Positions 55,895 to 64,000 of a stretch of DNA of 64,000 nucleotides are shown piece after piece. The notes under the pieces were generated by a model. That model had not been told where the DNA came from, did no database searches, and saw nothing but the letters and a program-made list of their open reading frames with translations. The position numbers were made by a program, and so were the translations under genes. This DNA comes from Nissabacter sp. SGAir0207 (GTDB lineage: Bacteria; Pseudomonadota; Gammaproteobacteria; Enterobacterales; Enterobacteriaceae), in the NCBI RefSeq assembly GCF_005491205.1, contig NZ_CP028035.1:1240001-1304000 (forward strand). The letters run 5' to 3'. Numbering within the stretch: position 1 is the first letter of the stretch; each line of letters starts with the position of its first letter.

Positions 55895-55921
55895 TATCAA
55901 TCTGATTGATAAGGATTCTCG
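55895..55921 (+). promoter_or_regulatory. Fur-like boxes upstream of the FecCD-type transporter
   Basis: TATCAAT CTG ATTGATA (55895-55911) is a perfect 7-bp dyad. Overlapping it, TGATAAGGATTCTCG (55907-55921) matches the 7-1-7 Fur pattern TGATAATNATTATCA at 11 of the 14 defined positions. Tandem overlapping Fur sites are common before iron-uptake genes. It lies 170 bp before the first transporter gene. Confidence 0.6.
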
Positions 55922-56091
55922 TTTGCTTTATCGTTGGCTGCGCAATGGCCGGACACGGGCCGTTACCCGCAGGGCCTGGCCCACTGGCCGCCACGGTGTT
56001 ACCGTGCCGCCCGCCGTGCCACCGCTGCACCATACGTTTTCCGGGACGCCCGCGCGCCCCGGCGCCATGAGACTCGCAACAGGGTAAGAAG

Positions 56092-57174
56092 ATGAGCATC
56101 ACCACCGACCCCACCCTCCGCCCGGAGAGCGCACTGCCCGCTGGCGTGATGGGGCGTTACCGTCACATTGTCCGGCACCGTTTACTGATTCTGGCGCTGC
56201 TGGTCGTCGCCATCACCGCCTCGCTGGTGCTGGATTTCACCCTTGGCCCGGCCGGGCTGTCGCTGCCGACCCTGTGGCAGGCGCTGGTATCACCGGAGAC
56301 GGTGGATGCTGGCACCCGCGTTATTGTCTGGGATATCCGCATGCCCTATGCGCTGATGGCGGTGGTGGTCGGGCTGGCGCTGGGACTGGCTGGCTCGGAG
56401 ATGCAGACCATCCTGAATAACCCGCTGGCCAGCCCCTTCACGTTGGGCGTCTCCTCGGCGGCGGCCTTCGGCGCGGCGCTGGCGATCGTGCTGGGCATTG
56501 GCCTGCCGGGCGTACCGGCGCAGTGGTTTATCTCCGCCAACGCCTTTATCTTTGCGCTGCTGGCGGCGCTGATGCTGGATGGCGTCACGCGCTGGACGCG
56601 GGTCGCCACCTCCGGCGTGGTGCTGTTTGGCATCGCGCTGGTCTTCACCTTCAACGCGCTGGTGTCGATGATGCAGTTCATCGCCACCGAGGACACGTTG
56701 CAGGGGCTGGTATTCTGGACGATGGGCAGTCTGGCGCGCGCCTCCTGGGAGAAGCTCGGCATCCTGTTGCTGGCGGTGGCGCTGCTGCTGCCGCTGTCGA
56801 TGATGAGCTCGTGGAAACTGACCGCGCTGCGCCTCGGCGAGGATCGGGCAGTCAGCTTCGGCATTGACGTGCGCCGCCTGCGTCTGGCGACGCTGCTGCG
56901 CATCAGCATCCTGTCGGCGCTGGCGGTGGCCTTCGTTGGCCCGATTGGCTTCATTGGGCTGGTGGCACCACACATCGCCCGGCTGATGTTCGGTGAGGAT
57001 CACCGCTTCTACCTGCCAGCCAGTGCGCTGATTGGCGCGCTGGTGCTGTCGATGGCCTCGGTGGCCTCGAAAAACCTGATCCCCGGCGTCATCATTCCGG
57101 TGGGCATTGTCACCTCGCTGGTGGGCGTGCCCTTCTTCCTGAGCATCATTCTGCGCCACCGGGGGAACGTATGA
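56092..57174 (+). CDS. FecCD-family iron-siderophore ABC transporter permease
   Basis: This 360-residue permease has about ten helices and FecCD hallmarks: GLALGLAGSEMQTILNNPLASPFTLGVSS split around helix 2-3, and GPIGFIGLVAPHIARLM with GEDHR. It should carry ferric siderophores or heme across the inner membrane as a homodimer. The next gene is its ATPase (ATGA overlap). No substrate-binding protein or TonB receptor gene is adjacent. GGG lies eight bases before the ATG. Fur-like boxes are upstream. Confidence 0.9.
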   Translation: MSITTDPTLRPESALPAGVMGRYRHIVRHRLLILALLVVAITASLVLDFTLGPAGLSLPTLWQALVSPETVDAGTRVIVWDIRMPYALMAVVVGLALGLAGSEMQTILNNPLASPFTLGVSSAAAFGAALAIVLGIGLPGVPAQWFISANAFIFALLAALMLDGVTRWTRVATSGVVLFGIALVFTFNALVSMMQFIATEDTLQGLVFWTMGSLARASWEKLGILLLAVALLLPLSMMSSWKLTALRLGEDRAVSFGIDVRRLRLATLLRISILSALAVAFVGPIGFIGLVAPHIARLMFGEDHRFYLPASALIGALVLSMASVASKNLIPGVIIPVGIVTSLVGVPFFLSIILRHRGNV

Positions 57175-57962
57175 CCGCAGGGCTGCGTATTGAGCACTTC
57201 CACGCCGGTTACCCGAAACGGCCGGTGATCCAAAACCTGAACGTGCCGCATCTGGCGCGCGGCCACATCACCGTGCTGCTGGGGCCGAACGGCAGCGGCA
57301 AGTCAACGCTGCTGCGTTCGCTGGCTGGCCTCAACCCGGCGCAGGGCGCGCTCTACTTGGACGGACAGGATCTGATGCAGATGCCCTTCGCCCGCCGCGC
57401 CGAGCAGGTGGTCTACCTGCCGCAGTCGCTGCCGGCTGGGGTGCATCTGCATGTGCTGGAGTCGATCATCGTTGCCCAGCGCGCCTCCGGTGGGCGCGGG
57501 CAGAAGGCGGGCGGCGAGGGGGAGGTGATGGCGCTGCTGGAGCAGCTCGGCATCGCCCACCTGGCCCTCAGCTACCTCGACCAGCTCTCCGGCGGCCAGA
57601 AGCAGCTGGTGGGGCTGGCGCAATCGCTGATTCGCCAGCCGTCACTGCTGCTGCTGGATGAGCCGCTCAGCGCCCTCGACCTCAACTACCAGTTCCACGT
57701 GATGGATCTGGTACGGCGCGAAACCCGCAAGCGCAACATCGTGACGGTGGTGGTGGTGCATGACATCAACATCGCGCTGCGCCACGGCGACCATGTGCTG
57801 ATGCTGCAAAACGGCCAGCTGATTGCCGACGGCGCGCCAGACGAGGTGATCACGCCGCAGAGTCTGGCGGCGGTGTATGGCGTGCGCGGGCGCATCGAGC
57901 GCTGCTCGCAGGGGAACCCGCAGGTGATGATCGACGGCCTGGTGAGCCGGCCGTCGCTCTAA
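57171..57962 (+). CDS. Iron-siderophore ABC transporter ATPase (FecE/FhuC-like)
   Basis: This 263-residue ABC protein has Walker A GPNGSGKST, signature LSGGQKQLV, Walker B LLLLDEPLSALD and the H-loop (VVVVHDIN). It pairs with the FecCD-type permease, with which it overlaps by four bases. It belongs to the ferric siderophore/heme/B12 class. The signature and Walker motifs are intact. The exact cargo cannot be told. Confidence 0.9.
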   Translation: MTAGLRIEHFHAGYPKRPVIQNLNVPHLARGHITVLLGPNGSGKSTLLRSLAGLNPAQGALYLDGQDLMQMPFARRAEQVVYLPQSLPAGVHLHVLESIIVAQRASGGRGQKAGGEGEVMALLEQLGIAHLALSYLDQLSGGQKQLVGLAQSLIRQPSLLLLDEPLSALDLNYQFHVMDLVRRETRKRNIVTVVVVHDINIALRHGDHVLMLQNGQLIADGAPDEVITPQSLAAVYGVRGRIERCSQGNPQVMIDGLVSRPSL

Positions 57963-57965
57963 GCA

Positions 57966-59243
57966 CTAGCCCAGCCGGTCGCGCAGCGCGTAGTAGACCG
58001 CGCCGATGGCGGTGAAGGGCACCTGAAGGCTGCGGCCGCCGAAGAAGGGCAGGTGCGGCAGCCGGGCGAAGGCGTCAAAGCGCTCGGCGTCGCCGCGCAT
58101 CACCTCGGAGATCAGCTTGCCGGCCAGGTGGGTGAGGGTAACACCGTGGCCGCTGTCGCCCTGCATGTAGTAGACGTTGTGCTCCAGCCGACCAAACTGC
58201 GGCATCCGCGACAGGGTCAGCAGGAAATTGCCGCTCCAGCGGTAGTCGATTTTCACGTCGCGTAGCTGCGGGAAGGTCTTGTGCAGTTTCGGCAGGATCA
58301 GCGGGTCAATCTCCGCCGGGTCACGCGCGCCATAGATCACGCCGCCGCCGAACAGCAGCCGCCGGTCGGCGGTAAGGCGGAAGTAGTCGAGCAGGTAGTT
58401 GCAATCCTCGACGCAGTAGCGGTTCGGCAGCAGGGTGCGCGCCACGCTCTCCGGCAGCGGCGCGGTGGCAACAATCTGCGAGCCGCACGGCATACTCAGG
58501 CGTGACAGGCGCGGCTCCAGCCGGTCGCCCAGGTAGGCGTTGCCAGCCAGCACCACAAAGCGCGCCTTGACCTCGCCCTGTGCGGTGTGCACCCGCGCTG
58601 GCGAGCCATAGTCGATGCGGGTGACGGCGGAGTGTTCATAGATCCGGCCGCCGTGGCGGCGGATTGCCTCGGCCTCACCCAGCGCCAGATTGAGCGGATG
58701 GAGGTGGCCGCCGCGCGGGTCAAGCATACCGCCGACATAGCGCCGCGAACCAATCTCATGCTGGATACCGCTCTGATCCAGCATGACCAGACTGTGATGC
58801 CCATATTTCTCCCAGCGCGCCTTTTGCTGGTGCAGCTGTTTGAGCTGTTTGTGGTTGAGTGCGGCGAAGATGCCGCCGGGGCGGTAATCACAATCGATCG
58901 CGTATTGATCGATGCGCTGGCGGATGATGTCCGCCCCCTCAAAGATCATGCTGCCCAATATTCGGGCACTCTCCTCACCATAACGCTCCTCAATCACATC
59001 CACGTCACGGCTGAAAGAGTTGACCACCTGGCCGCCGTTGCGCCCGGTGGCACCCCAGCCGATGCGCACGGCCTCCAGCAATACCACATCATAGCCGGCT
59101 TCCGTCAGGTAGAGCGCGGAGGAGAGGCCAGTGAAACCGCCCCCCACCACACAGACATCACACTCTATGCTGCCGGCAAGCTGCGGCCAGGGTTCATGCG
59201 GATTGGCGGTGGCCGCATAGTAACTGGCAATATGCTCGGTCAT
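57966..59243 (-). CDS. puuB: Gamma-glutamylputrescine oxidoreductase
   Basis: This 425-residue FAD enzyme of the DAO family has the dinucleotide-binding motif (CVVGGGFTGLSSALYL) and matches E. coli PuuB throughout (MTEHIASYYAATAN, ATGRNGGQVVNSFSRD, DYRWSGNFLLTLSRMPQFGRL). It oxidises gamma-glutamylputrescine to the aldehyde with release of ammonia and peroxide. The ATG at 59243 has GGAGAAGG directly upstream. In E. coli puuC lies between puuR and puuB; here only a 158-bp spacer does. It converges on the iron transporter. Confidence 0.93.
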   Translation of the reverse strand: MTEHIASYYAATANPHEPWPQLAGSIECDVCVVGGGFTGLSSALYLTEAGYDVVLLEAVRIGWGATGRNGGQVVNSFSRDVDVIEERYGEESARILGSMIFEGADIIRQRIDQYAIDCDYRPGGIFAALNHKQLKQLHQQKARWEKYGHHSLVMLDQSGIQHEIGSRRYVGGMLDPRGGHLHPLNLALGEAEAIRRHGGRIYEHSAVTRIDYGSPARVHTAQGEVKARFVVLAGNAYLGDRLEPRLSRLSMPCGSQIVATAPLPESVARTLLPNRYCVEDCNYLLDYFRLTADRRLLFGGGVIYGARDPAEIDPLILPKLHKTFPQLRDVKIDYRWSGNFLLTLSRMPQFGRLEHNVYYMQGDSGHGVTLTHLAGKLISEVMRGDAERFDAFARLPHLPFFGGRSLQVPFTAIGAVYYALRDRLG

Positions 59244-59401
59244 ATCCTTCTCCTTATGCAGGCTTGGCGGGCTTCTGGCCCCCAAGGGACGACGCGGCGA
59301 CCTCAGGCCGGCGTCCCGATGGCTGGGCGCGCACCATGGATGGCATCAAATTTATGCAAATATCAATGCAAACGTTATGCCATTGCCTGCGGAGTGACCG
59401 C

Positions 59402-59959
59402 TCAAAAGGTTGTCGGGGTGTGGGCGCTGATGATGCGGCACACGCGCGCCGACAGGTTGGTAAAACTGTGTGGCATACCAGTGTTGATGGTGTAACTCTG
59501 GCCAGCCCGTAGGGGGAAACTCTGGCCGTTGACGGTCAGCACGATCTCCCCCTCCAGCAGGGTGCCGACCTCCTCACCCTGATGGCGGATCTTCTCGCCG
59601 GTGCTGCTTCCCGGCTCATAGGTCTCCAGCAGCATCGCCAGCGCGCGCATCGGGTTGCCGTTGTGCACCAGCTTCATCGACACCCCCTGGCTGCCAATCT
59701 CAATCAGGTTCTCCGGCTCGATCACCACCTGCGGCGTCTTTAGCCGCTGGTCATCGGCGAAGAACTCCGCCATGGAGAGGCCGTAAACCGTCAGCAGCTT
59801 TTGCAGCGTGCTGATGGCCGGGCTGACCTTGTCCTGCTCAATGGTGCTGATGGCGCTGTGGGTCAGCCCGGAGAGTTCGGCGGCCCGGCGCTGTGACAGC
59901 CCCAGTTGCTGGCGGATCTGGGACAGCCGTCGCCCCGGCGCCACGCTGATGTCATTCAT
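59402..59959 (-). CDS. puuR: Putrescine-responsive repressor PuuR
   Basis: This 185-residue protein has an N-terminal Xre-type helix-turn-helix (about 8-62: LGLSQRRAAELSGLTHSAISTI) and a C-terminal cupin domain (GEEVGTLLEGEIVLTVNG). It matches E. coli PuuR in length and sequence. It represses the puu genes and is released by putrescine. The start at 59959 overlaps the puuD stop as ATGA; a longer reading to 60013 is not supported. Confidence 0.94.
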   Translation of the reverse strand: MNDISVAPGRRLSQIRQQLGLSQRRAAELSGLTHSAISTIEQDKVSPAISTLQKLLTVYGLSMAEFFADDQRLKTPQVVIEPENLIEIGSQGVSMKLVHNGNPMRALAMLLETYEPGSSTGEKIRHQGEEVGTLLEGEIVLTVNGQSFPLRAGQSYTINTGMPHSFTNLSARVCRIISAHTPTTF

Positions 59960-60738
59960 AGTACGTTTTCCGGCACCGGCCGCTCTTCCACCATCGCGTC
60001 GCGGCAGGCACAAATAAAGGCCTCAAACAGTTGGCGTGACACCGGGTTCTCCTCGATGCGCCACTCCGGGTGCCACTGCACCCCCAGGGCGAACGGATGG
60101 TCGCGCACGCTGACCGCCTCAATCAGGCCGTCGGGGGCGCTGGCCTCCACGCGCATGGACGGGCTGAGCCGCCGTGTGCCCTGGCCGTGCAGCGAATTGA
60201 CCTCAAACAGCGGCGTGCCGGGCAATAGCTGCTCCAGCAGGCCGCCCGGCTCGACAATCACCGGGTGCGCCGGGCCGTACTGGATGTCCGCCGACTGCGA
60301 CAGATCCTCGCGGTGATCCATAAAGCCCGGCTCGTTGTGCACCTGACGGTGCAGCGCGCCGCCGGTGGCCACCACCAACTCCTGCATCCCACGGCAGGCG
60401 GCAAACAGCGGCAGGCGCTGGTCGAGCATCGAGCGGATCAGCGTCAGCGCCAGCTGGTCGCGGCCCGGATCGTTCCACTCCTCAATGCCCTCTTCGCCAT
60501 AGTGGTGCGGCTCAATGTTGCTGGGGCTACCGGTGAGGAACACCCCATCCAGCCGCGCCACCACGCTATCAAGCGCATAGGGCTGGCTGGCCAGCACCTG
60601 CGGCAGCGCCACCGGCAGCCCGCCGGCGGTGAAGACCGCATCCAGGTACTTCTCCTCCACCGTCTGGGTATAGTGACCGTCGATGCACTCCCGGCACATC
60701 ACCACGCCGACCACCGGCCTGTTAAATATATTGCCCAT
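59956..60738 (-). CDS. puuD: Gamma-glutamyl-GABA hydrolase
   Basis: This 260-residue class I glutamine amidotransferase-like hydrolase has the nucleophile Cys in FAACRGMQEL and the His-Glu pair in GVQWHPEW. It releases GABA from gamma-glutamyl-GABA, the last step of the glutamylated putrescine pathway. It matches E. coli PuuD with a slightly longer C-terminus. GGGAGG, seven bases before the ATG, supports the start. It is the first gene of the leftward set. Confidence 0.93.
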   Translation of the reverse strand: MGNIFNRPVVGVVMCRECIDGHYTQTVEEKYLDAVFTAGGLPVALPQVLASQPYALDSVVARLDGVFLTGSPSNIEPHHYGEEGIEEWNDPGRDQLALTLIRSMLDQRLPLFAACRGMQELVVATGGALHRQVHNEPGFMDHREDLSQSADIQYGPAHPVIVEPGGLLEQLLPGTPLFEVNSLHGQGTRRLSPSMRVEASAPDGLIEAVSVRDHPFALGVQWHPEWRIEENPVSRQLFEAFICACRDAMVEERPVPENVL

Positions 60739-60797
60739 GTTTTAACCTCCCAGACTGGACTAAATCGTTGCCAAAACACGCCCTTTTTGTGACGTCC

Positions 60798-60812
60798 TGG
60801 TCATTATTTTAT
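60798..60812 (-). promoter_or_regulatory. Candidate PuuR operator between puuD and puuA
   Basis: On the minus strand this reads ATAAAATAATGACCA, 12 of 15 matches to the E. coli PuuR consensus as I recall it (AAAATATAATGAACA). It lies in the divergent spacer between puuD and puuA. Confidence 0.4.
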
Positions 60813-61018
60813 CAATTTAGCAGCCCATTGGTTAATATTCAAACCGCCCATAACATTTGCAAATCGATTCTGTTGCAGCTATGTTTCTAGCAGATGGTTT
60901 ATATTTTGAGCGCCTCGGCGCGCTCCCTATCACAGGATCCGGGCTTTGAAAACAGTCAGTTAAAGGCGTGCGCTCCCCCCAACGCGCAGCGCCTGACCCT
61001 CACAACGGCAGGTGATTT

Positions 61019-62437
61019 ATGCAAACCAATCTGGTAGAAGTTGAAAAATTCGCAAAACACAGCGACGAGAGACGAAGTAGCGCGTTCCAACGTGAAGTCG
61101 AACAATACTTGGAACGCCACCCCCTCACTCAACACATCGACGTCCTCCTCACCGATCTCAACGGCAGTTTCCGCGGTAAACGAATCCCTGTCTCAGCATT
61201 GAAAAAAGTCGAAAAAGGCTGCTACTTCCCTGCGTCCGTGTTTGCGATGGACATCCTCGGCAATGTGGTGGAGGAGGCCGGGCTTGGCCAGGAGCTGGGC
61301 GAGCCAGACCACGTCTGTATGCCGATCCCCGGCACGCTGGTGCCCTCCGCCGCTGACCCGGAGCACATCGGCCAGCTGCTGCTCACCATGCTGGATGAAG
61401 ATGGTACTCCCTTTGACGTTGAACCCCGTAATGTGCTGAACAGCGTATGGCAGGCCTTGCGCCAGCGCGGCCTGTTCCCGGTGGTAGCGGTAGAGTTGGA
61501 GTTCTATCTCATTGACCGGCAGCGGGACAGCGAGGGCTACCTTCAGCCGCCGTGCGCCCCCGGCACCCAGGAGCGCAACGTCCATACCCAAGTCTACTCG
61601 GTGGACAACCTGAATCACTTTGCCGACGTGTTGAGCGAGATCGACACGCTGGCCCAGATGCAGCACCTGCCAGCCGATGGCGCGGTGGCGGAGTCCTCGC
61701 CCGGCCAGTTCGAGATCAACCTGCACCACACCGACAACGTACTGCGCGCCTGTGACGATGCGCTGGCGCTGAAGCGGCTGGTGCGCCAGGTGGCGGAAAA
61801 CCACAACATGCACGCCACCTTTATGGCGAAGCCCTACGAGGAGTACGCTGGCAGCGGGATGCATATCCACGTCAGCGTGCTGGACGGGCAGGGCAACAAC
61901 CAATTTGCCGATGCCTCGGGTGAGGACTCGGCGCTGCTGCGGCGCGCGCTGGCGGGCATGGTCGACCTGATGCCCGGCTCGATGGCGCTGCTGGCACCCA
62001 ACGTCAACGCCTACCGCCGCTTCCAGCCGGGCATGTACGTGCCGACGCAAGCCTCCTGGGGCCACAATAACCGCACGGTGGCGCTGCGCATTCCGTGTGG
62101 CGAGGCCGAGAGCCGCCGCATTGAGTACCGGGTGGCCGGTGCGGATGCCAACCCCTATCTGGTGGTCGCCACCGTGTTGGCTGGCCTGCTGCATGGGCTG
62201 GAGCACGAACTGCCGCTGCCGGAGCCGGTCACCGGCAATGGGCTGGAGCAGGAGGGCGTGCCGCTGCCAATCCGCCAGAGCGACGCGCTGTGTGAGTTCG
62301 AAGAGCAGGCGACGCTGAAGCACTATCTGGGCGAGCGCTTCTGCCACGTCTACCATGCCTGTAAGAGTGACGAGCTGCTGCAATTCGAGCGGCTGGTGAC
62401 AGAAACCGAAATTGACTGGATGCTTAAAAACGCCTGA
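61019..62437 (+). CDS. puuA: Glutamate-putrescine ligase
   Basis: This 472-residue glutamine-synthetase-fold enzyme matches E. coli PuuA in length and sequence (LTDLNGSFRGKRIPVSALK, VELEFYLIDRQRD, GSGMHIHVSVLDG, RRIEYRVAGADANPYL). It joins glutamate to putrescine using ATP in the first cytoplasmic step. It diverges from puuD across 280 bp. A strong terminator separates it from puuP. Confidence 0.96.
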   Translation: MQTNLVEVEKFAKHSDERRSSAFQREVEQYLERHPLTQHIDVLLTDLNGSFRGKRIPVSALKKVEKGCYFPASVFAMDILGNVVEEAGLGQELGEPDHVCMPIPGTLVPSAADPEHIGQLLLTMLDEDGTPFDVEPRNVLNSVWQALRQRGLFPVVAVELEFYLIDRQRDSEGYLQPPCAPGTQERNVHTQVYSVDNLNHFADVLSEIDTLAQMQHLPADGAVAESSPGQFEINLHHTDNVLRACDDALALKRLVRQVAENHNMHATFMAKPYEEYAGSGMHIHVSVLDGQGNNQFADASGEDSALLRRALAGMVDLMPGSMALLAPNVNAYRRFQPGMYVPTQASWGHNNRTVALRIPCGEAESRRIEYRVAGADANPYLVVATVLAGLLHGLEHELPLPEPVTGNGLEQEGVPLPIRQSDALCEFEEQATLKHYLGERFCHVYHACKSDELLQFERLVTETEIDWMLKNA

Positions 62438-62520
62438 TAGCTCATAGACAAAAGATTTTGTTTCTGGATGTCTCAGGCCTTGTCATTCGTGTTACGGTTC
62501 GGCAAAATACTGCGCTTGTA

Positions 62521-62554
62521 AATAACCGACGCTTCCGGCGTCGGTTATTTTTTT
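62521..62554 (+). terminator. Terminator between puuA and puuP
   Basis: AATAACCGACGC and GCGTCGGTTATT form a perfect 12-bp stem with loop TTCCG, followed by a T-run. It suggests that puuP has its own promoter or is expressed by read-through. Confidence 0.9.
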
Positions 62555-62768
62555 GCATTTATACTCAATGCAACCTAATTGTGTCGTACCCGTGTCTCCA
62601 TTCTGGGGGCGCGATTTTACCAACCAAGAGGCCGGGCTTAGAACCGGATAGATAAACCAGTTCGTGAGCGACCCCCAATAACAGGTCGCCACTATGAGGA
62701 AAAAAAGATGGGGCAATTTGTAACATACCTGCCGGTGCCCGCCGGTGTCTGCTGTGGGGGACTGCGCC
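62555..62768. promoter_or_regulatory. Probable puuP promoter/leader region
   Basis: No gene is supported here. It lies after a strong terminator, so the puuP promoter should be within it. No PuuR-like site was recognised in it. Confidence 0.4.
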
Positions 62769-64000
62769 ATGTCCACTAATGCTATCGCTACCGGTGCGCC
62801 GGCCTACCAACGCGTTAAGCTGCACCGTACCCTGACACTGGTTCAGGTGGTGATGATGGGCCTGGCCTATCTACAGCCGATGACCATCTTTGATACCTTC
62901 GGCATCGTGACCGGCCTGACTGATGGCCACGTCGCGACTGCCTATGCCTTCGCGCTGATCGCGGTGCTGTTCACGGCCGTCAGCTACGGCAAACTGGTCC
63001 AGCGCTTCTCCTCCGCTGGCTCCGCCTACACCTACGCCCAGAAAGCCATTAACCCGCACATCGGCTTTATGGTGGGCTGGTCATCCCTGCTGGACTACCT
63101 GTTCATGCCGATGATCAACATCCTGTTGGCGAAAATCTATCTGGAAGCGATCTTCCCCGGCGTGCCCTCCTGGATCTTTGTGGTGGCACTGGTCGGCCTG
63201 ATGACCTTCTTCAACCTGCGTGGCATCAAGCTGGTGGCGAACCTCAACAGCTTCATCGTGGTGGTGCAGGTTGCCATCATGGTGGTGTTCCTGGGGCTGC
63301 TGATCCACGGCGTCTATCAGGGTGAGGGCACCGGCCAGCTGGTGAGCAGCAAGCCGTTCTGGTCTGAGAATGCGCACGTGGTGCCGATGATCACCGGGGC
63401 GACCATCCTCTGCTTCTCATTCCTGGGCTTTGACGGCATCAGCTCGCTGTCGGAAGAGACGCCGAACGCCGCCAAGGTGATTCCGCGCGCGATCTTCCTG
63501 ACCGCGCTGATTGGTGGCGTCATCTTTATCGTGGTCTCCTACTTCTTGCAGCTCTACTTCCCGGACATCTCGCGCTTCCATGACCCGGACGCGTCGCAGC
63601 CGGAGATCATGCTGTATGTGGCAGGCAAGTTCTTCCAGTCGGTGATCCTCTGCTTCTCCTGCGTGACCGTACTGGCCTCCGGCATGGCGGCACACGCGGG
63701 CGTCTCCCGCCTGCTCTACGTGATGGGCCGCGATGGCGTCTTCCCGCAGAAGATCTTTGGCTTCGTGCACCCGACCTGGCGCACCCCGGCATTCAACGTG
63801 CTGCTGGTAGGGGTGGTGGCGCTCTCCGCCGTCTGGTTTGATCTGGTGACCGCCACCGCGCTGATCAACTTCGGTGCGCTGGTGGCCTTCACCTTCGTCA
63901 ACCTGTCGGTGATCTCGCAGTTCTTTATCCGCGAGAAGCGCAACAAAACCGCCAAGGATATCCTGCACTATCTGGTGCTGCCGGTGATTGGTGCCCTGAC
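62769..64000 (+). CDS. puuP: Putrescine importer PuuP (3' end off the window)
   Basis: An ATG at 62769, with GGGGG eight bases upstream, opens a frame that stays open to the window edge (410 codons seen). The protein is an APC-family transporter that matches E. coli Puu[87 protein letters not shown]. It imports putrescine by proton symport for the Puu pathway. E. coli PuuP has 461 residues, so about 50 residues are missing. A strong terminator after puuA means its expression is partly separate. Confidence 0.93.
   Translation, partial: MSTNAIATGAPAYQRVKLHRTLTLVQVVMMGLAYLQPMTIFDTFGIVTGLTDGHVATAYAFALIAVLFTAVSYGKLVQRFSSAGSAYTYAQKAINPHIGFMVGWSSLLDYLFMPMINILLAKIYLEAIFPGVPSWIFVVALVGLMTFFNLRGIKLVANLNSFIVVVQVAIMVVFLGLLIHGVYQGEGTGQLVSSKPFWSENAHVVPMITGATILCFSFLGFDGISSLSEETPNAAKVIPRAIFLTALIGGVIFIVVSYFLQLYFPDISRFHDPDASQPEIMLYVAGKFFQSVILCFSCVTVLASGMAAHAGVSRLLYVMGRDGVFPQKIFGFVHPTWRTPAFNVLLVGVVALSAVWFDLVTATALINFGALVAFTFVNLSVISQFFIREKRNKTAKDILHYLVLPVIGAL

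Noticed and set aside
55872..56114. 80-codon minus-strand frame upstream of the iron permease
   Set aside because: It covers the Fur-like control region, has no ribosome binding site and a low-complexity translation.

Overview
The window is enterobacterial chromosome. From tRNA-Pro(GGG) to lysP most genes match the Escherichia coli order: proL-yejM-yejL-yejK-rplY-radD-rsuA-bcr-yejG-yejFEBA-pdeN-mepS-lpxT-yeiR, then yeiQ, yeiP, yeiW, setB, fruBKA, nfo, yeiH, yeiE and lysP. High G+C, strong third-position GC bias and the added loci suggest a Serratia-like member of the Yersiniaceae rather than E. coli. The genus is an inference. No rRNA, transposase, CRISPR array or prophage was seen.

Layout. 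1-4.9 kb: a type I secretion system (outer-membrane factor, ABC exporter, adaptor) of the kind that exports giant adhesins; the substrate gene would lie off the left edge. 5-7 kb: an AtaR-AtaT-type toxin-antitoxin pair between two 281-bp inverted repeats that differ at only 6 positions. 7-13 kb: a large DUF4034-like protein, a MicF small RNA divergent from an OmpC porin, a MarA/SoxS-type regulator, several tiny proteins, a His/Trp-rich DUF2502 protein and a DinI-like protein. 13-32 kb: the conserved yej/lpxT/yeiR block, covering envelope homeostasis, the microcin C-type peptide importer, ribosome modification and a c-di-GMP phosphodiesterase.

32.2-39.5 kb is the most unusual region. Six co-directional, translationally coupled genes encode an MFS transporter, a 2Fe-2S ferredoxin, a heme-oxygenase-like diiron oxidase and three different ATP-grasp ligases. 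A divergent MocR-type PLP-dependent regulator sits beside them. The block lies between yeiR and yeiQ, which I recall as neighbours in E. coli, and looks like an undescribed small-molecule (peptide-like or amino-acid-derived) biosynthesis and export locus.

39.5-51 kb: hexuronate genes (yeiQ-like dehydrogenase divergent from uxuA), YeiP, an Mtr-type tryptophan permease with a TrpR-like operator, YeiW, SetB, a Nudix hydrolase and the fructose PTS operon with two Cra sites. 51-58 kb: endonuclease IV, YeiH/YeiE, the lysine permease and a FecCD-type iron ABC permease plus ATPase behind Fur-like sequences, with no binding protein. 58-64 kb: a putrescine (Puu) locus with puuD-puuR-puuB divergent from puuA-puuP and no puuC or puuE; puuP runs off the right edge.
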